Assembly: GCA_039028975.1 (NCBI GenBank)
Contig: JBCCHB010000013.1
Coordinates: 1 to 64,000 of the forward strand
Direction of reading: 5' to 3'
DNA: 64,000 bases
Source: JAHBNG01 sp039028975
Lineage (GTDB): Bacteria > Chloroflexota > Anaerolineae > Caldilineales > Caldilineaceae
Part shown: positions 9,097 through 17,676 of the stretch, in pieces
Layout: every line of letters starts with the position of its first letter
Numbering within the stretch: position 1 is the stretch's first letter
Notes under the pieces: model-generated
The model's input: only the letters and a program-made list of their open reading frames with translations
The model's database searches: none
Told to the model about the DNA's origin: nothing
Position numbers and translations under genes: made by a program

Positions 9097-10110
9097 GTGA
9101 AACAATCAACACTCCCCGTAGAGATGGCGGTCATTGGCCCTGGCCGCATGGGCAGCATCTATGCGCGTGCCATTGATGAACTGGCAACCACACGTCTGGT
9201 GGCCATTGGTGGCCGCAGCGAGGCATCGACGACTGGATTGGCCAAAGCCATGGGTGTCCCAAGCTATGCAGGCTCCCGTTACCACGAGATGCTGGAAGCT
9301 CACCCACATATTGAAGCGGTCATCGTCGCCACCTCTGAATGGGCACACCTGGAGCCCGTATTGGCCTGTTTGGATGCAGGCAAGCATGTTGCGCTGGAAA
9401 AGCCCATGGCGACCTCGCTGGGCGACGCCCGACAGATGGCCCAACGTGCCGATGATGCCAATGTCAAGTTCATGATCTGCCACAGCATTCGCTTTGATCC
9501 CCGCTATGCGCTCATGCAACAGCGGGTGGCTCGGGGCAAACTGGGTGAGGTGCTTAACCTCCATGGTCGACGGCACCCTGGCCCCAATGCAGTTAAACGA
9601 GTCTTTGGGAAATTCCCGTTGGCCTACTGGCTTATTGTGCATGACATTGATATGATGTTGTGGACAACGGGTAGCCCTGTCAGGAGCGTTCGCGCCTACA
9701 GTCGAGCCAACGGTCAGAGCCTTCAGGATTTCATCATTGCTACCCTGGCTTTTGAAAATGGAGCCGTGGGTCTTATCGAATGTTCATGGGGATCTCCGCC
9801 TCAGGCCGGACGACCGCAAAATGAGACCTTTGTTGTACGTGGCACGGAAGGCGTCATCGAACTTTTTGGCAACGAACATGGTCTGATCTGTTACGGCACA
9901 GATAGTTCCCTTACCTACCCAGATACGGTCCATTCACCGATTGTACAAGGCCAGTTGGAAGGCTCGTTCCGTTCTGTGACTCGGCACTTTGCCGGTGCGG
10001 TACGGGAAGAGTGGCCGCTTTTGATTACCGGGCGTGATGGGCTGGCCGTGATTGAAGTTGCCGCTGCGATTGACCAATCGTTACGAGATGATCGGGAGGT
10101 CTATTTATAA
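9097..10110 (+). CDS. Gfo/Idh/MocA family oxidoreductase
   Basis: NAD(P)-dependent sugar or cyclitol dehydrogenase-like enzyme of 337 residues. A Rossmann glycine motif GPGRMG starts at residue 14 and the family EKP motif lies near residues 100-102 (LEKPMATSLGDARQMA). The C-terminal half has the usual alpha/beta substrate domain with HDIDMMLW around residue 187. The start codon is GTG, chosen because GAAAGG lies 8 bp before it. Its stop codon overlaps the ATG of the next gene by one base (TAATG), so it is translationally coupled to a glycosyltransferase. Substrate is unknown. Confidence 0.9.
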   Translation: MKQSTLPVEMAVIGPGRMGSIYARAIDELATTRLVAIGGRSEASTTGLAKAMGVPSYAGSRYHEMLEAHPHIEAVIVATSEWAHLEPVLACLDAGKHVALEKPMATSLGDARQMAQRADDANVKFMICHSIRFDPRYALMQQRVARGKLGEVLNLHGRRHPGPNAVKRVFGKFPLAYWLIVHDIDMMLWTTGSPVRSVRAYSRANGQSLQDFIIATLAFENGAVGLIECSWGSPPQAGRPQNETFVVRGTEGVIELFGNEHGLICYGTDSSLTYPDTVHSPIVQGQLEGSFRSVTRHFAGAVREEWPLLITGRDGLAVIEVAAAIDQSLRDDREVYL

Positions 10111-11171
10111 TGCGTTCACTTTTCTTTATGGAACCTACTGGTCTCACCTTTCATCTGGCCAATCCATATGGGGCTGTGCTGGCCCAAGCCATGACGCATC
10201 TCGGTGTTGAGTTGGTTGCAGGGGATCGAGAGCAAGAGTGGGATGAGCAGTGGCTGGTGGAAAATCGCCAGAAGTTCGATGTTCTCCATCTCCATTGGCC
10301 CCACTATCACTATGATACAGGCGATTTAGAAGGAAGCCTGGCCCGCTGCACACAATTTATCAGCTATCTATCTAAGGCTAGGGCGTTAGGCTACAAGGTC
10401 GTTTGGACCATGCACAATTTCTATCCCCACGAGAGCACTAGCCGAGAGCTAGATCGCCTGGCCCGCCTAGCCATTACCCAACTTGCTTCGGCTCTTATTG
10501 TCCACTGCAACTATGCCAAAGATCTCATACGAGAACATTTCAATCGAGAAGAAGGCGTCTTTGTCATTCCCCATGGTCACTTTATCGATGTCTATCCCAA
10601 CACCATTAGTCGCAGCCAAGCCCGCCAACGCCTCAACCTGCCCACAGACAATTTTATCTACCTCTATTTTGGGAATATCCGACCCTACAAGGGAGTAGAG
10701 CATTTGGTTACAGCTTTTAGCAAGCTGCCCGATGACGATGCCACCCTGCTTTTTGCGGGGAAAGTCTACACGGCCTATGGAGAAACATTGGCAAAGCAAT
10801 TGGAAGAAGCGGATCCTCGGGTAGTTGTCCGCCCATCCCCTCATATACCGCTGGACGATCTGCAGCTTTATCTTAACGCGGCAGACGTAGTCGCCCTGCC
10901 CTTTCAGAGTGTCCTGACCTCTGGCTCAGCTATTACAGCATTGGGTTTTAGCCGACCTGTGATCATGCCTGCCATCGGCTGCTTACCGGAGCTAATTGAT
11001 GATAGTATGGGCATTCTCTATGATCCGCAGCAGCCTGATGCGTTGGAAAAAGCCTTAGGTGAAATCCGTCAGAGAGATATGGCTGAGTGTAGCGACGCTG
11101 CGTATCGTCATGCCCAATCCCTCTCGTGGGACAAGATTGCCCACCAAGTCTTAGAAGTGTATCAGTACTGA
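10110..11171 (+). CDS. Glycosyltransferase, GT4-like
   Basis: Cytoplasmic or peripheral sugar transferase with the two-domain GT-B layout, 353 residues. The N-terminal domain includes LHLHWPHYHYD and VWTMHNFYPH, as in group-1 glycosyltransferases. The C-terminal nucleotide-sugar domain includes YFGNIRPYKGVEHL near residue 187 and ALPFQSVLTSGSAITALGF near 267; the usual first Glu of the EX7E motif appears to be Ser or Thr here. It overlaps the oxidoreductase gene by one base, suggesting both act on the same glycan or nucleotide sugar. Confidence 0.88.
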   Translation: MRSLFFMEPTGLTFHLANPYGAVLAQAMTHLGVELVAGDREQEWDEQWLVENRQKFDVLHLHWPHYHYDTGDLEGSLARCTQFISYLSKARALGYKVVWTMHNFYPHESTSRELDRLARLAITQLASALIVHCNYAKDLIREHFNREEGVFVIPHGHFIDVYPNTISRSQARQRLNLPTDNFIYLYFGNIRPYKGVEHLVTAFSKLPDDDATLLFAGKVYTAYGETLAKQLEEADPRVVVRPSPHIPLDDLQLYLNAADVVALPFQSVLTSGSAITALGFSRPVIMPAIGCLPELIDDSMGILYDPQQPDALEKALGEIRQRDMAECSDAAYRHAQSLSWDKIAHQVLEVYQY

Positions 11172-11347
11172 GAAGCCGTTAGGAAAGGTGGGAACTGAGA
11201 GAGGAAACTTGCCACGTTGATCCAGCCGCTGAAGTCAACGAACGAATAATGCTGGTATAGATTCTGCGTCCCATTTTCTTGTTGGTTTGCGCCATGACGA
11301 AGTTTTCGTTCTGTTCACTTCAAGAAAAAGAGGTAAATTGCCTGCTG

Positions 11348-11376
11348 TTGACAGAATCGCAAATCTCGTCTATTCT
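11348..11376 (+). promoter_or_regulatory. Sigma70-like promoter
   Basis: A perfect TTGACA (11348-11353) is followed after 17 bp by TATTCT (11371-11376). It points toward the small membrane-protein gene about 260 bp downstream, with the AT-rich repeat in the leader. Confidence 0.55.
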
Positions 11377-11533
11377 TCTTATAAATCCCCTCTATCACAC
11401 TGATTTGAAACGGCTTCCTTTGTAGTCGGTACTTTTTCATGGCCTATGCGACACAACGGAGGATGAAAAATCTTCTTCAATCAGCGTCCTATTTTTCAGG
11501 GCAGACATTCATGCATCCAACTGAACCACGGAC

Positions 11534-11611
11534 GGATGAAAATCGAACAAAGAGTAGAAGATTGCGCAGATTCTTAATCTTTCTAATCTTTAAATCCCTG
11601 TTATTTACAGG
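11534..11611 (+). repeat. AT-rich dispersed repeat, copy 1
   Basis: Runs from GGATGAAAATCGAACA through AGAAGATTGCGCAGATT to TTATTTACAGG. The stretch at 12114-12194 is nearly the same in order and spacing, and 50341-50412 is a more distant relative (AAGATTAGAAGA, CTTAATCTTTAAAATCC). The family consists of stem-loop-forming AGATTA/TAATCT tracts. Confidence 0.65.
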
Positions 11612-11634
11612 TCAGACTAAACAATAAGACCGCT

Positions 11635-11967
11635 ATGTATACGCTACTGTTGTTGTTGGTCCCACCTTTGATCGGTCTCTCCATAATTTTACTGGTTGCT
11701 ATCTGGGGGACCAATGTCCTCGTAGAGCGCTCTGTAGGGCGCAAGCATCGTTTATTAGAAGAGATGATGAATACAGGCAAGCTTCCGGTGGCGTGGTCGA
11801 GTCATCTAGATTTGAAGGGGCAGAGCGCCAAGACTCAAAGGAAGATTGCGGGGCAACTGGATGAGTTAATCCGCTATGCGCAGACAACTCCTTTGGTTGC
11901 TGACGAAGAGTCTCGACAGGTTCTGCTGGAAAGGTTAGATGGTATTCGAGCAGATTGGGCACAATAA
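11635..11967 (+). CDS. Small single-pass membrane protein, unknown function
   Basis: A 110-residue protein with one hydrophobic segment at residues 2-26 (LLLLLVPPLIGLSIILLVAI), then a charged cytoplasmic-looking tail ending LLERLDGIRADWAQ. No known domain is recognised. There is no strong ribosome binding site, but a good promoter lies upstream and the frame is intact. It stands alone between two repeat-rich gaps. It could be a small regulatory or accessory membrane protein; no function can be claimed. Confidence 0.5.
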   Translation: MYTLLLLLVPPLIGLSIILLVAIWGTNVLVERSVGRKHRLLEEMMNTGKLPVAWSSHLDLKGQSAKTQRKIAGQLDELIRYAQTTPLVADEESRQVLLERLDGIRADWAQ

Positions 11968-12006
11968 AACAGCTTTCAGCCAATCATCTGTCGGCTAGGT
12001 CGTAGT

Positions 12007-12050
12007 GACCACTGCGTGAGCGGCCAGAATATGGCCATATTTCGGGGTCG
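12007..12050 (+). repeat. 43-bp dispersed repeat, copy 2
   Basis: Begins GACCACTGCGTGAGCGGCCA and ends TTCGGGGTCG, matching 8989-9031 at both ends with a few changes and one extra base in the middle. Confidence 0.65.
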
Positions 12051-12113
12051 AGCCCTAATTCTTAATAGTGCGAGTCAGTTTTGTGGTTAGATATGCAAGG
12101 GGCTGCACTACAG

Positions 12114-12194
12114 GGGATGAAAATCGAACAATGATTAGAAGATTGCGCAGATTTTCATCTTTCTAATCTTATCATCTTTGTTTATTTACGGGGC
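12114..12194 (+). repeat. AT-rich dispersed repeat, copy 2
   Basis: Near-copy of 11534-11611: GGATGAAAATCGAACA, then AGAAGATTGCGCAGATT and TCTTTCTAATCTT, ending TTTATTTACGGGGCAG. The two copies are about 580 bp apart on either side of the small membrane-protein gene. Confidence 0.65.
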
Positions 12195-12251
12195 AGTAGA
12201 GAGAAGGTACTTTTACGAAATACATGCTGTCAAATCCGCACTGTGAAGTAA

Positions 12252-12273
12252 CATCGATAATCCCCTATCGATG
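12252..12273. promoter_or_regulatory. Inverted repeat upstream of ABC operon
   Basis: CATCGATA (12252-12259) and TATCGATG (12266-12273) pair perfectly across six bases, about 50 bp before the start of the binding-protein gene. This could be an operator or a leader hairpin; nothing shows which protein would bind. Confidence 0.35.
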
Positions 12274-12322
12274 CGAATATAAAACGTCCTACAATTCAAC
12301 ATCTAAACCCAAGGAGGATTAA

Positions 12323-14344
12323 ATGTCAATCAGGACAAATCAAAGGAATTCCCTGCGATTAATCGTTGGGCTGTTGCTCACACTGACGCTAGTCTTAAGC
12401 GCATGTGGCGGTGCGTCAGCACCCGATGCCGCACCAGCAGAATCGGCAGATGCATCATCAGATTCAGATGCACCGGAGGCCGCTGCAGACGCATCAGGCG
12501 CAGAAGATGGTGCTTACAAAGAAGCCCCCATGTTAGCCGAAATGGTGGCCGCAGGTGACTTGCCCCCCCTGGAAGAACGGCTCCCAATAGAGCCGTACAT
12601 TGTGGGCAAAGATACACTTATTGTTGGCTTTGAACCAGAGATTGGCACCTATGGTGGTATGATGCGGCTGCCTCAGGAAGGGCCGGGCGGTGATCCCCAT
12701 ATTTACATCGGCATGAATGAGCCACTCATTTGGGCACCAGGTGCCTTTGAATATGATATGGGGATTCACGGCAACGTGGCCCGGGATTGGGAAGTCAATG
12801 AAGACGACACAGTCTACACAATCTATTTACGTGAGGGACTCAAATGGTCTGATGGCGTGCCGGTAACCACTGAGGATGTCCGGTTTGCCTATGAAGATGT
12901 GCTGCTTAACGAAGAGATCACGCCTTCCTTCCCCACTTGGCTACGGGCAGGCAATCGTGGGGATGGCACTCCCATGGAGATCGAGATCGTTGATGACTAC
13001 ACCTTTAAGATCATCTTCGACGAGCCATACGGCATCTTTCCAGCTCAACTGGCCATCGCTGGCTGGCACAGTTATGCTCCCTTCCTGAAGCCAAAACATT
13101 ATATGAGTCAATTCCATATTGATTACACTCCTCTGGAAGAGTTACAGCCTTTGATGGAAGAAGAATCAATTGAGGCCGATCAGTGGTATAACCTCTTTAA
13201 CGACCGCTCTGTTGGCAATAACCTGTGGAAGCACACCAATGAAGGAGGGTTGGGCCATCCCACCCTCCAACAGTGGGTGATGACCAAAGCCGATACAGGA
13301 ATCTTCACCTATGAGCGCAATCCCTACTACTTTAAGGTTGACAGCGCAGGCCAGCAACTTCCCTACATTGACACTGTTCGCATGGAAGTCGTTCAAGATC
13401 GAGAGACCATGTTTGCCCGAGCCGTGATGGGTGAATTTGACTACTTGGGTGAGCGCTCCTCTCTAAAGAACCTGCCGATTATGGCAGAGGCAGAAGAAGA
13501 TGGCGTGCTCAAAGTGCAAATTCCACGAATGCACCGTACGCCTTTGGACTACAAACTAGTTCTAACGTACGAAGATCCGGTCTGGCAAGAAGTAACTAGT
13601 GATGTCCGCTTCCGTGAAGCACTCAACTTCGCCATCAACCGACCCGAAATCCTCAAAACATTTTACTTGGAACAATTTGCCAAGCTGCCAGTCGAGACCA
13701 CCAATCCCGAGTTTAGCACCGAGAAAGCCAACGCTCTCCTGGATGAAATGGGTATGACCGAACGAGATGGCGATGGCTTCCGCCTCTCACCAAGTGGCGA
13801 ACCGTTCAGCATTCTCTTTGAGTTAGCACCTTACTCCCAAGATCATGTCCCCATGGGCGAACTGATTGCTGAATATTGGAAAGAAGTTGGCGTCAATACA
13901 TCGGTTAAGGTAACAGATGGTGGGCTGCTTGGTCAACGCCTGAACGCCAATGAAGTTCAGGCCACCGGCATTTGGGCACATGAAGATATCTGGCCAAGTG
14001 GTGGTTGGGACGATTATCTGCCCAATAACCAATGGGGCCGACCTTGGCATACCTGGTTTGTCTCCCAAGGGGAAGATGGTATGGAGCCACCACAGGCAAT
14101 TCAGGATCTCTATGCGGCTCATAACGCTTTCCAAAGTGCCCGTATTGGTACAGAAGAGAGTGCCGCGGCCCTGGCTGATATCTACAAGAGCCATAATGAG
14201 AACGTCTGGGTCTTCAATCCAGTAGAGGAATCGCATTACCCAACCTTCGTAACCACCAAAATCCAAAACGTACCCACAGGCATTGTAGATACGCTGGGGA
14301 TTGTCATTATGTATAGCATGGAGCAGTGGTATATCGAAGAGTAG
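12323..14344 (+). CDS. ABC transporter substrate-binding lipoprotein, long SBP family 5 type
   Basis: Binding protein of the second importer, 673 residues, longer than the usual 500-550 of the peptide group. The signal ends in a clear lipobox LVLSAC with Cys28, followed by a low-complexity Ala/Ser/Asp linker. The family segment GLKWSDGVPVTTEDVRFAYE near residue 173 marks it as SBP family 5. AAGGAGG lies 5 bp before the ATG, the best ribosome binding site in the window. The two permeases follow after about 100 bp and two ATPases further on. Ligand unknown; long forms can bind peptides or oligosaccharides. Confidence 0.92.
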   Translation: MSIRTNQRNSLRLIVGLLLTLTLVLSACGGASAPDAAPAESADASSDSDAPEAAADASGAEDGAYKEAPMLAEMVAAGDLPPLEERLPIEPYIVGKDTLIVGFEPEIGTYGGMMRLPQEGPGGDPHIYIGMNEPLIWAPGAFEYDMGIHGNVARDWEVNEDDTVYTIYLREGLKWSDGVPVTTEDVRFAYEDVLLNEEITPSFPTWLRAGNRGDGTPMEIEIVDDYTFKIIFDEPYGIFPAQLAIAGWHSYAPFLKPKHYMSQFHIDYTPLEELQPLMEEESIEADQWYNLFNDRSVGNNLWKHTNEGGLGHPTLQQWVMTKADTGIFTYERNPYYFKVDSAGQQLPYIDTVRMEVVQDRETMFARAVMGEFDYLGERSSLKNLPIMAEAEEDGVLKVQIPRMHRTPLDYKLVLTYEDPVWQEVTSDVRFREALNFAINRPEILKTFYLEQFAKLPVETTNPEFSTEKANALLDEMGMTERDGDGFRLSPSGEPFSILFELAPYSQDHVPMGELIAEYWKEVGVNTSVKVTDGGLLGQRLNANEVQATGIWAHEDIWPSGGWDDYLPNNQWGRPWHTWFVSQGEDGMEPPQAIQDLYAAHNAFQSARIGTEESAAALADIYKSHNENVWVFNPVEESHYPTFVTTKIQNVPTGIVDTLGIVIMYSMEQWYIEE

Positions 14345-14352
14345 GTAGGTTT

Positions 14353-14416
14353 GCAGGTGAGCACAGGTTCACAGGTTGATAATCTGTCCTTGCTCACTTG
14401 CTCACTTGCTCACTTG
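14353..14416. repeat. Tandem CTCACTTG repeat with hairpin
   Basis: CTCACTTG occurs three times in a row (14393-14416). Upstream, GCAGGTGAGCA (14353-14363) can pair with TGCTCACTTGC (14391-14401) with one wobble pair, giving a hairpin in the gap between the binding-protein and permease genes. Such intercistronic hairpins can let more binding protein than permease be made. Confidence 0.5.
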
Positions 14417-14447
14417 CCTCCCTTAGAAAGGACTCAGTGAACAGCCA

Positions 14448-15446
14448 ATGCTGCTGTACATCATACGTAGATTGCTCATGCTGATCCCCCTTCTCTTTGT
14501 CATCTCTGTGGTGGTCTTTATGATTATTCAATTGCCACCAGGTGACTATCTGACGACCTACATCTCCAATCTAGAAGCGTCAGGCGTCAGGGTGACCGAG
14601 GATCAGGCTGCCGCCTTGAAGCGTCAATATGGCTTGGAACTTCCCGTTCATCGGCAATATATCCGCTGGATTACCAATATTCTTCTTAAAGGGGACTTTG
14701 GGCGTTCTTTCAGTTGGAACAAACCGGTCAGTGAGATACTAATTGAGCGGGTACCTTTGACAATGGGCATCTCCCTGGCCACGACCATTTTTGTCTTTGC
14801 TGTTTCCATCCCGATCGGCATCTATTCAGCAACCCATAAGTATTCCATCTTTGACTATCTCTTCACCTTTATCGGCTTTATTGGTCTCTCTGTACCGGGG
14901 TTCTTACTGGCGTTGGTGCTTATGTGGGGCGTCTACAGCACCTTCAATATTTCGGTGGGGGGACTCTTTTCATCCGACTTTATTGACGCACCGTGGAGTG
15001 TGGCCCGAGTATGGGACATGCTCAAACGCATCTGGTTTCCAATCCTGATTATCGGTATGTCGGGAACAGCAGGATTGATTCGGGTCATGCGGGGAAATCT
15101 ACTGGATGAATTACAGAAACAATATGTGATCACGGCCCGAGCAAAGGGTGTACCGGAGAGGGATGTCCTCTTCCGCTACCCGGTACGCATTGCCGTGAAC
15201 CCGATTATTAGCACAGTCGGCTGGATTCTACCGGCGATTGTAGGGGGAGAAGTCCTCGTCTCTATTGTGCTGAATTTGCAGACGACTGGACCGGTTCTCT
15301 TGCAAGCTGTTCTGTTTCAAGATATGTACCTAGCAGGCAGCATCACCTTGATATTGAGCTTGTTGACTGTGGTTGGGACATTGATCGCCGACATTTTGCT
15401 GGTATGGCTTGATCCACGCATTCGATTTGGAGGTGTAACCGAATGA
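14448..15446 (+). CDS. ABC transporter permease, DppB/OppB type
   Basis: First permease of the second importer, 332 residues. The N-terminus LLYIIRRLLMLIPLLFVIS gives the first helix and is followed by the PGDY segment seen in this group. The EAA loop lies near residues 230-250 (ARAKGVPERDVLFRYPVRIA). Its final codons overlap the next gene by four bases (ATGA), so the two permeases are translationally coupled. Confidence 0.93.
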   Translation: MLLYIIRRLLMLIPLLFVISVVVFMIIQLPPGDYLTTYISNLEASGVRVTEDQAAALKRQYGLELPVHRQYIRWITNILLKGDFGRSFSWNKPVSEILIERVPLTMGISLATTIFVFAVSIPIGIYSATHKYSIFDYLFTFIGFIGLSVPGFLLALVLMWGVYSTFNISVGGLFSSDFIDAPWSVARVWDMLKRIWFPILIIGMSGTAGLIRVMRGNLLDELQKQYVITARAKGVPERDVLFRYPVRIAVNPIISTVGWILPAIVGGEVLVSIVLNLQTTGPVLLQAVLFQDMYLAGSITLILSLLTVVGTLIADILLVWLDPRIRFGGVTE

Positions 15447-16552
15447 CAATCGGTCAGATGACGGCAGTTGAGAAAGAGCGATACTATCAGGCGACTCAGT
15501 GGCAGCTCATCTGGTGGAAATTCCGCAAGCACTACATGGCGCGCGTCGCTCTGGTCGTATTGGGGATTCTCTATATTGCCGCCCTCTTCTGTGAATTTAT
15601 TAGCCCCTACACACCCCTAACCCGAGCCGATGGCTATCTCGATGCGCCCCCAACCAAGATTCACTTTTGGGCTGATGGCCAGTTGCAGCGCCCATTCATT
15701 TACAATGTACAATCTGAGTTGGACTTAAAGACCTTTCGGATGATCTACAAAGAAGATGAGTCCCAACGGTTTCCCATTCACTTTTTTGGCAAGGGCGAAC
15801 CGTACAAGCTGTGGGGACTATTTCCCGCAGAACGTCACCTCTTTACCACAGACGGCGCTCCAATTTTCTTGTTTGGAACGGAGCGGCTGGGTCGGGACAT
15901 CTTTTCTCGGACTATCTATGGCGCTCGCATCTCGCTATCGATTGGGTTGGTGGGCGTGGCGCTCAGTTTTATCTTGGGCCTGATAATAGGCGGTATCTCT
16001 GGCTATTTTGGTGGCGTAACGGATATGATCGTGCAGCGTGCCATTGAGTTTATCCTTTCCGTTCCGACCATTCCGCTCTGGATGGCTCTATCAGCAGCCC
16101 TGCCCCAAGATTGGCCAGTCGTGCGAACATATTTCTTTATCACGCTGATACTATCCCTCATGTCCTGGGGAACGTTGGCTCGCCAAGTACGGGGCAAACT
16201 GCTGGCCTTGAGGGAGGAGGATTATGTGACGTCGGCTCGCCTCGTTGGCTCCAATGAACGTCGCATCATCATGATTCACCTCTTCCCCTCATTTACTAGC
16301 CACCTCATTGTTACCCTGACTCTCATGGTACCTGGCATGATCTTAGGCGAGACGGCCCTTAGCTTTCTAGGGTTGGGGATGCAACCACCCGCCGTGAGTT
16401 GGGGTGTCCTCCTACAAGACGCCCAGAATATTGTAACCATAGCTCACCATCCCTGGCAGTTGATTCCATGTCTGTTTGTGATTGTGACAGTGCTGATGTA
16501 CAACTTTTTGGGGGACGGGATGAGGGATGCAGCGGATCCCTATGCAGTGTAG
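15443..16552 (+). CDS. ABC transporter permease, DppC/OppC type, with enlarged loop
   Basis: Second permease, 369 residues. It is longer than the first importer's equivalent because the loop between helices 1 and 2 (about residues 45-150) is enlarged. That loop ends with the family motif FGTERLGRDIFSR. The EAA loop is near residues 264-284 (SARLVGSNERRIIMIHLFPSF). Five further hydrophobic segments follow, with LGETALSFLGLG near the end as in DppC. It overlaps the previous gene by four bases. The next transporter genes come only after an unrelated oxidoreductase gene. Confidence 0.92.
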   Translation: MTIGQMTAVEKERYYQATQWQLIWWKFRKHYMARVALVVLGILYIAALFCEFISPYTPLTRADGYLDAPPTKIHFWADGQLQRPFIYNVQSELDLKTFRMIYKEDESQRFPIHFFGKGEPYKLWGLFPAERHLFTTDGAPIFLFGTERLGRDIFSRTIYGARISLSIGLVGVALSFILGLIIGGISGYFGGVTDMIVQRAIEFILSVPTIPLWMALSAALPQDWPVVRTYFFITLILSLMSWGTLARQVRGKLLALREEDYVTSARLVGSNERRIIMIHLFPSFTSHLIVTLTLMVPGMILGETALSFLGLGMQPPAVSWGVLLQDAQNIVTIAHHPWQLIPCLFVIVTVLMYNFLGDGMRDAADPYAV

Positions 16553-16617
16553 CAAGAATCATGTAGCGCACATCTGGGGCGTCGTAGAATGATAGCCAAA
16601 ACGATACGAGGAAACTC

Positions 16618-17580
16618 ATGAAAGCCGTCGTATACGAAAAATATGGTTCACCTGATGTTCTTCGTTTCACTGAGATAGAAAAACCCGTTCCGACAGATGA
16701 GCAAATTCTGATCAAGATTCATGCCGTTTCTATCAATGGATCAGATCGAGAGGGATTGATCGGGAAACCCTTGTATGCCCGTATAGGTGGGCTTCAAAGA
16801 CCAGGGAACCCTATCCTCGGGTCGGACATTGCTGGGCGGGTGGAAGCCGTTGGCAAAAACCACAGTATATTCAAGCTAGGCGACGAGGTATTTGGAGAGA
16901 TCCCTGGCTATCATGGAGGTTTTGCCGAGTACGTCTGTACCCATGGCAGCACTATGGCGCTGAAGCCAGCTAGCCTGACATTCGAAGAAGCTGCGGCCAT
17001 TCCGCAAGCAGGGGTGATTGCACTAAGGGGGATTCGCGAGACAGGAAGGGTCCAGCCAGGACAAAAAGTTTTAATTAATGGAGCAGGTGGTAGTGGTGGC
17101 TCGTTTGCCATCCAACTCGCCAAATTGTATGGGGCCGAAGTGACTGGTGTAGACAACACGGTTAAGCTGGAGTTCATACGCTCGCTGGGCGCAGACCACG
17201 TCATCGATTACACCCAAGAAGACTTCACTAGAAACGGCAACCAGTATGATCTGATCCTTGATCTAATCGCACATCGTTCGGCTTTTGCCTATCAGCGGGC
17301 ACTACGACCGAATGGAAATTATTTTGTCGTCGGCGGGTCCACTGTCACACTTTTGCAGGTACTACTCTTGGGTCCGGTGATCAAAAGAACAACAGGCAAA
17401 AGCCTGCGCGTATTGGTCGTCCCACAGAACAGCAAAGATTTAATCGCCGTCACCGAACTTTGTGAAGCTGGCAAAATTGCCCCCGCAATCGATAGACGGT
17501 ACCCGCTAAGAGAAGTTCCAGAAGCGCTCCGGTATGTTGAGGAAGGACGCGCCAAAGGGAAAGTAGTCATCACTGTATAG
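16618..17580 (+). CDS. Zinc-independent MDR/quinone oxidoreductase-like protein
   Basis: Medium-chain dehydrogenase/reductase of 320 residues, probably NADPH-dependent. The N-terminal GroES-like fold runs through GSDIAGRVEAVG near residue 69, and the cofactor-binding stretch is NGAGGSGGSFAIQLAKLYGAE near 158. The cysteine-rich lobe that binds structural zinc in alcohol dehydrogenases is absent, favouring the quinone-oxidoreductase branch. It sits between the permease and ATPase genes of an importer, same strand, with 65 bp before and 96 bp after. It may process the imported compound or be a later insertion; a dispersed repeat follows it. Confidence 0.85.
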   Translation: MKAVVYEKYGSPDVLRFTEIEKPVPTDEQILIKIHAVSINGSDREGLIGKPLYARIGGLQRPGNPILGSDIAGRVEAVGKNHSIFKLGDEVFGEIPGYHGGFAEYVCTHGSTMALKPASLTFEEAAAIPQAGVIALRGIRETGRVQPGQKVLINGAGGSGGSFAIQLAKLYGAEVTGVDNTVKLEFIRSLGADHVIDYTQEDFTRNGNQYDLILDLIAHRSAFAYQRALRPNGNYFVVGGSTVTLLQVLLLGPVIKRTTGKSLRVLVVPQNSKDLIAVTELCEAGKIAPAIDRRYPLREVPEALRYVEEGRAKGKVVITV

Positions 17581-17581
17581 A

Positions 17582-17659
17582 CGGCCAGAAAAGTTCTGTC
17601 CTCCCTTTAAGGAATTACCCAGAGTAAACTGGGCAGAAGTCGAGACAAGACTTTTCTGG
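17582..17659 (+). repeat. Dispersed repeat, copy 2 (inside ABC operon)
   Basis: Starts one base after the preceding stop codon with CGGCCAGAAAAGTTCTGTCC and later has CTGGGCAGAAGTCGAGACAA. It matches 3131-3206 read on the other strand over about 75 bp. A partial third copy lies at 50070-50104. Confidence 0.6.
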
Positions 17660-17676
17660 AAAAGTATAACTGAACA

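Larger units (their letters stand above)
11172..11634. other. Intergenic region with promoter and AT-rich repeat
   Basis: No convincing gene in this 463-bp gap. A strong sigma70-like promoter lies near the middle and an AT-rich dispersed repeat near the right end. An open frame at 11439-11627 runs mostly over the repeat and is not believed. Confidence 0.6.
11968..12322. other. Intergenic leader of second ABC operon
   Basis: No gene seen in this 355-bp gap. It carries one copy each of two dispersed repeats, an inverted repeat at 12252-12273, and a perfect AAGGAGG ribosome binding site at 12311-12317 for the binding-protein gene. Confidence 0.7.

Noticed and set aside
11439..11627. 62-codon open frame
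   Set aside because: Most of it covers an AT-rich dispersed repeat that is copied at 12114; no ribosome binding site and a biased Arg/Lys/Phe composition.
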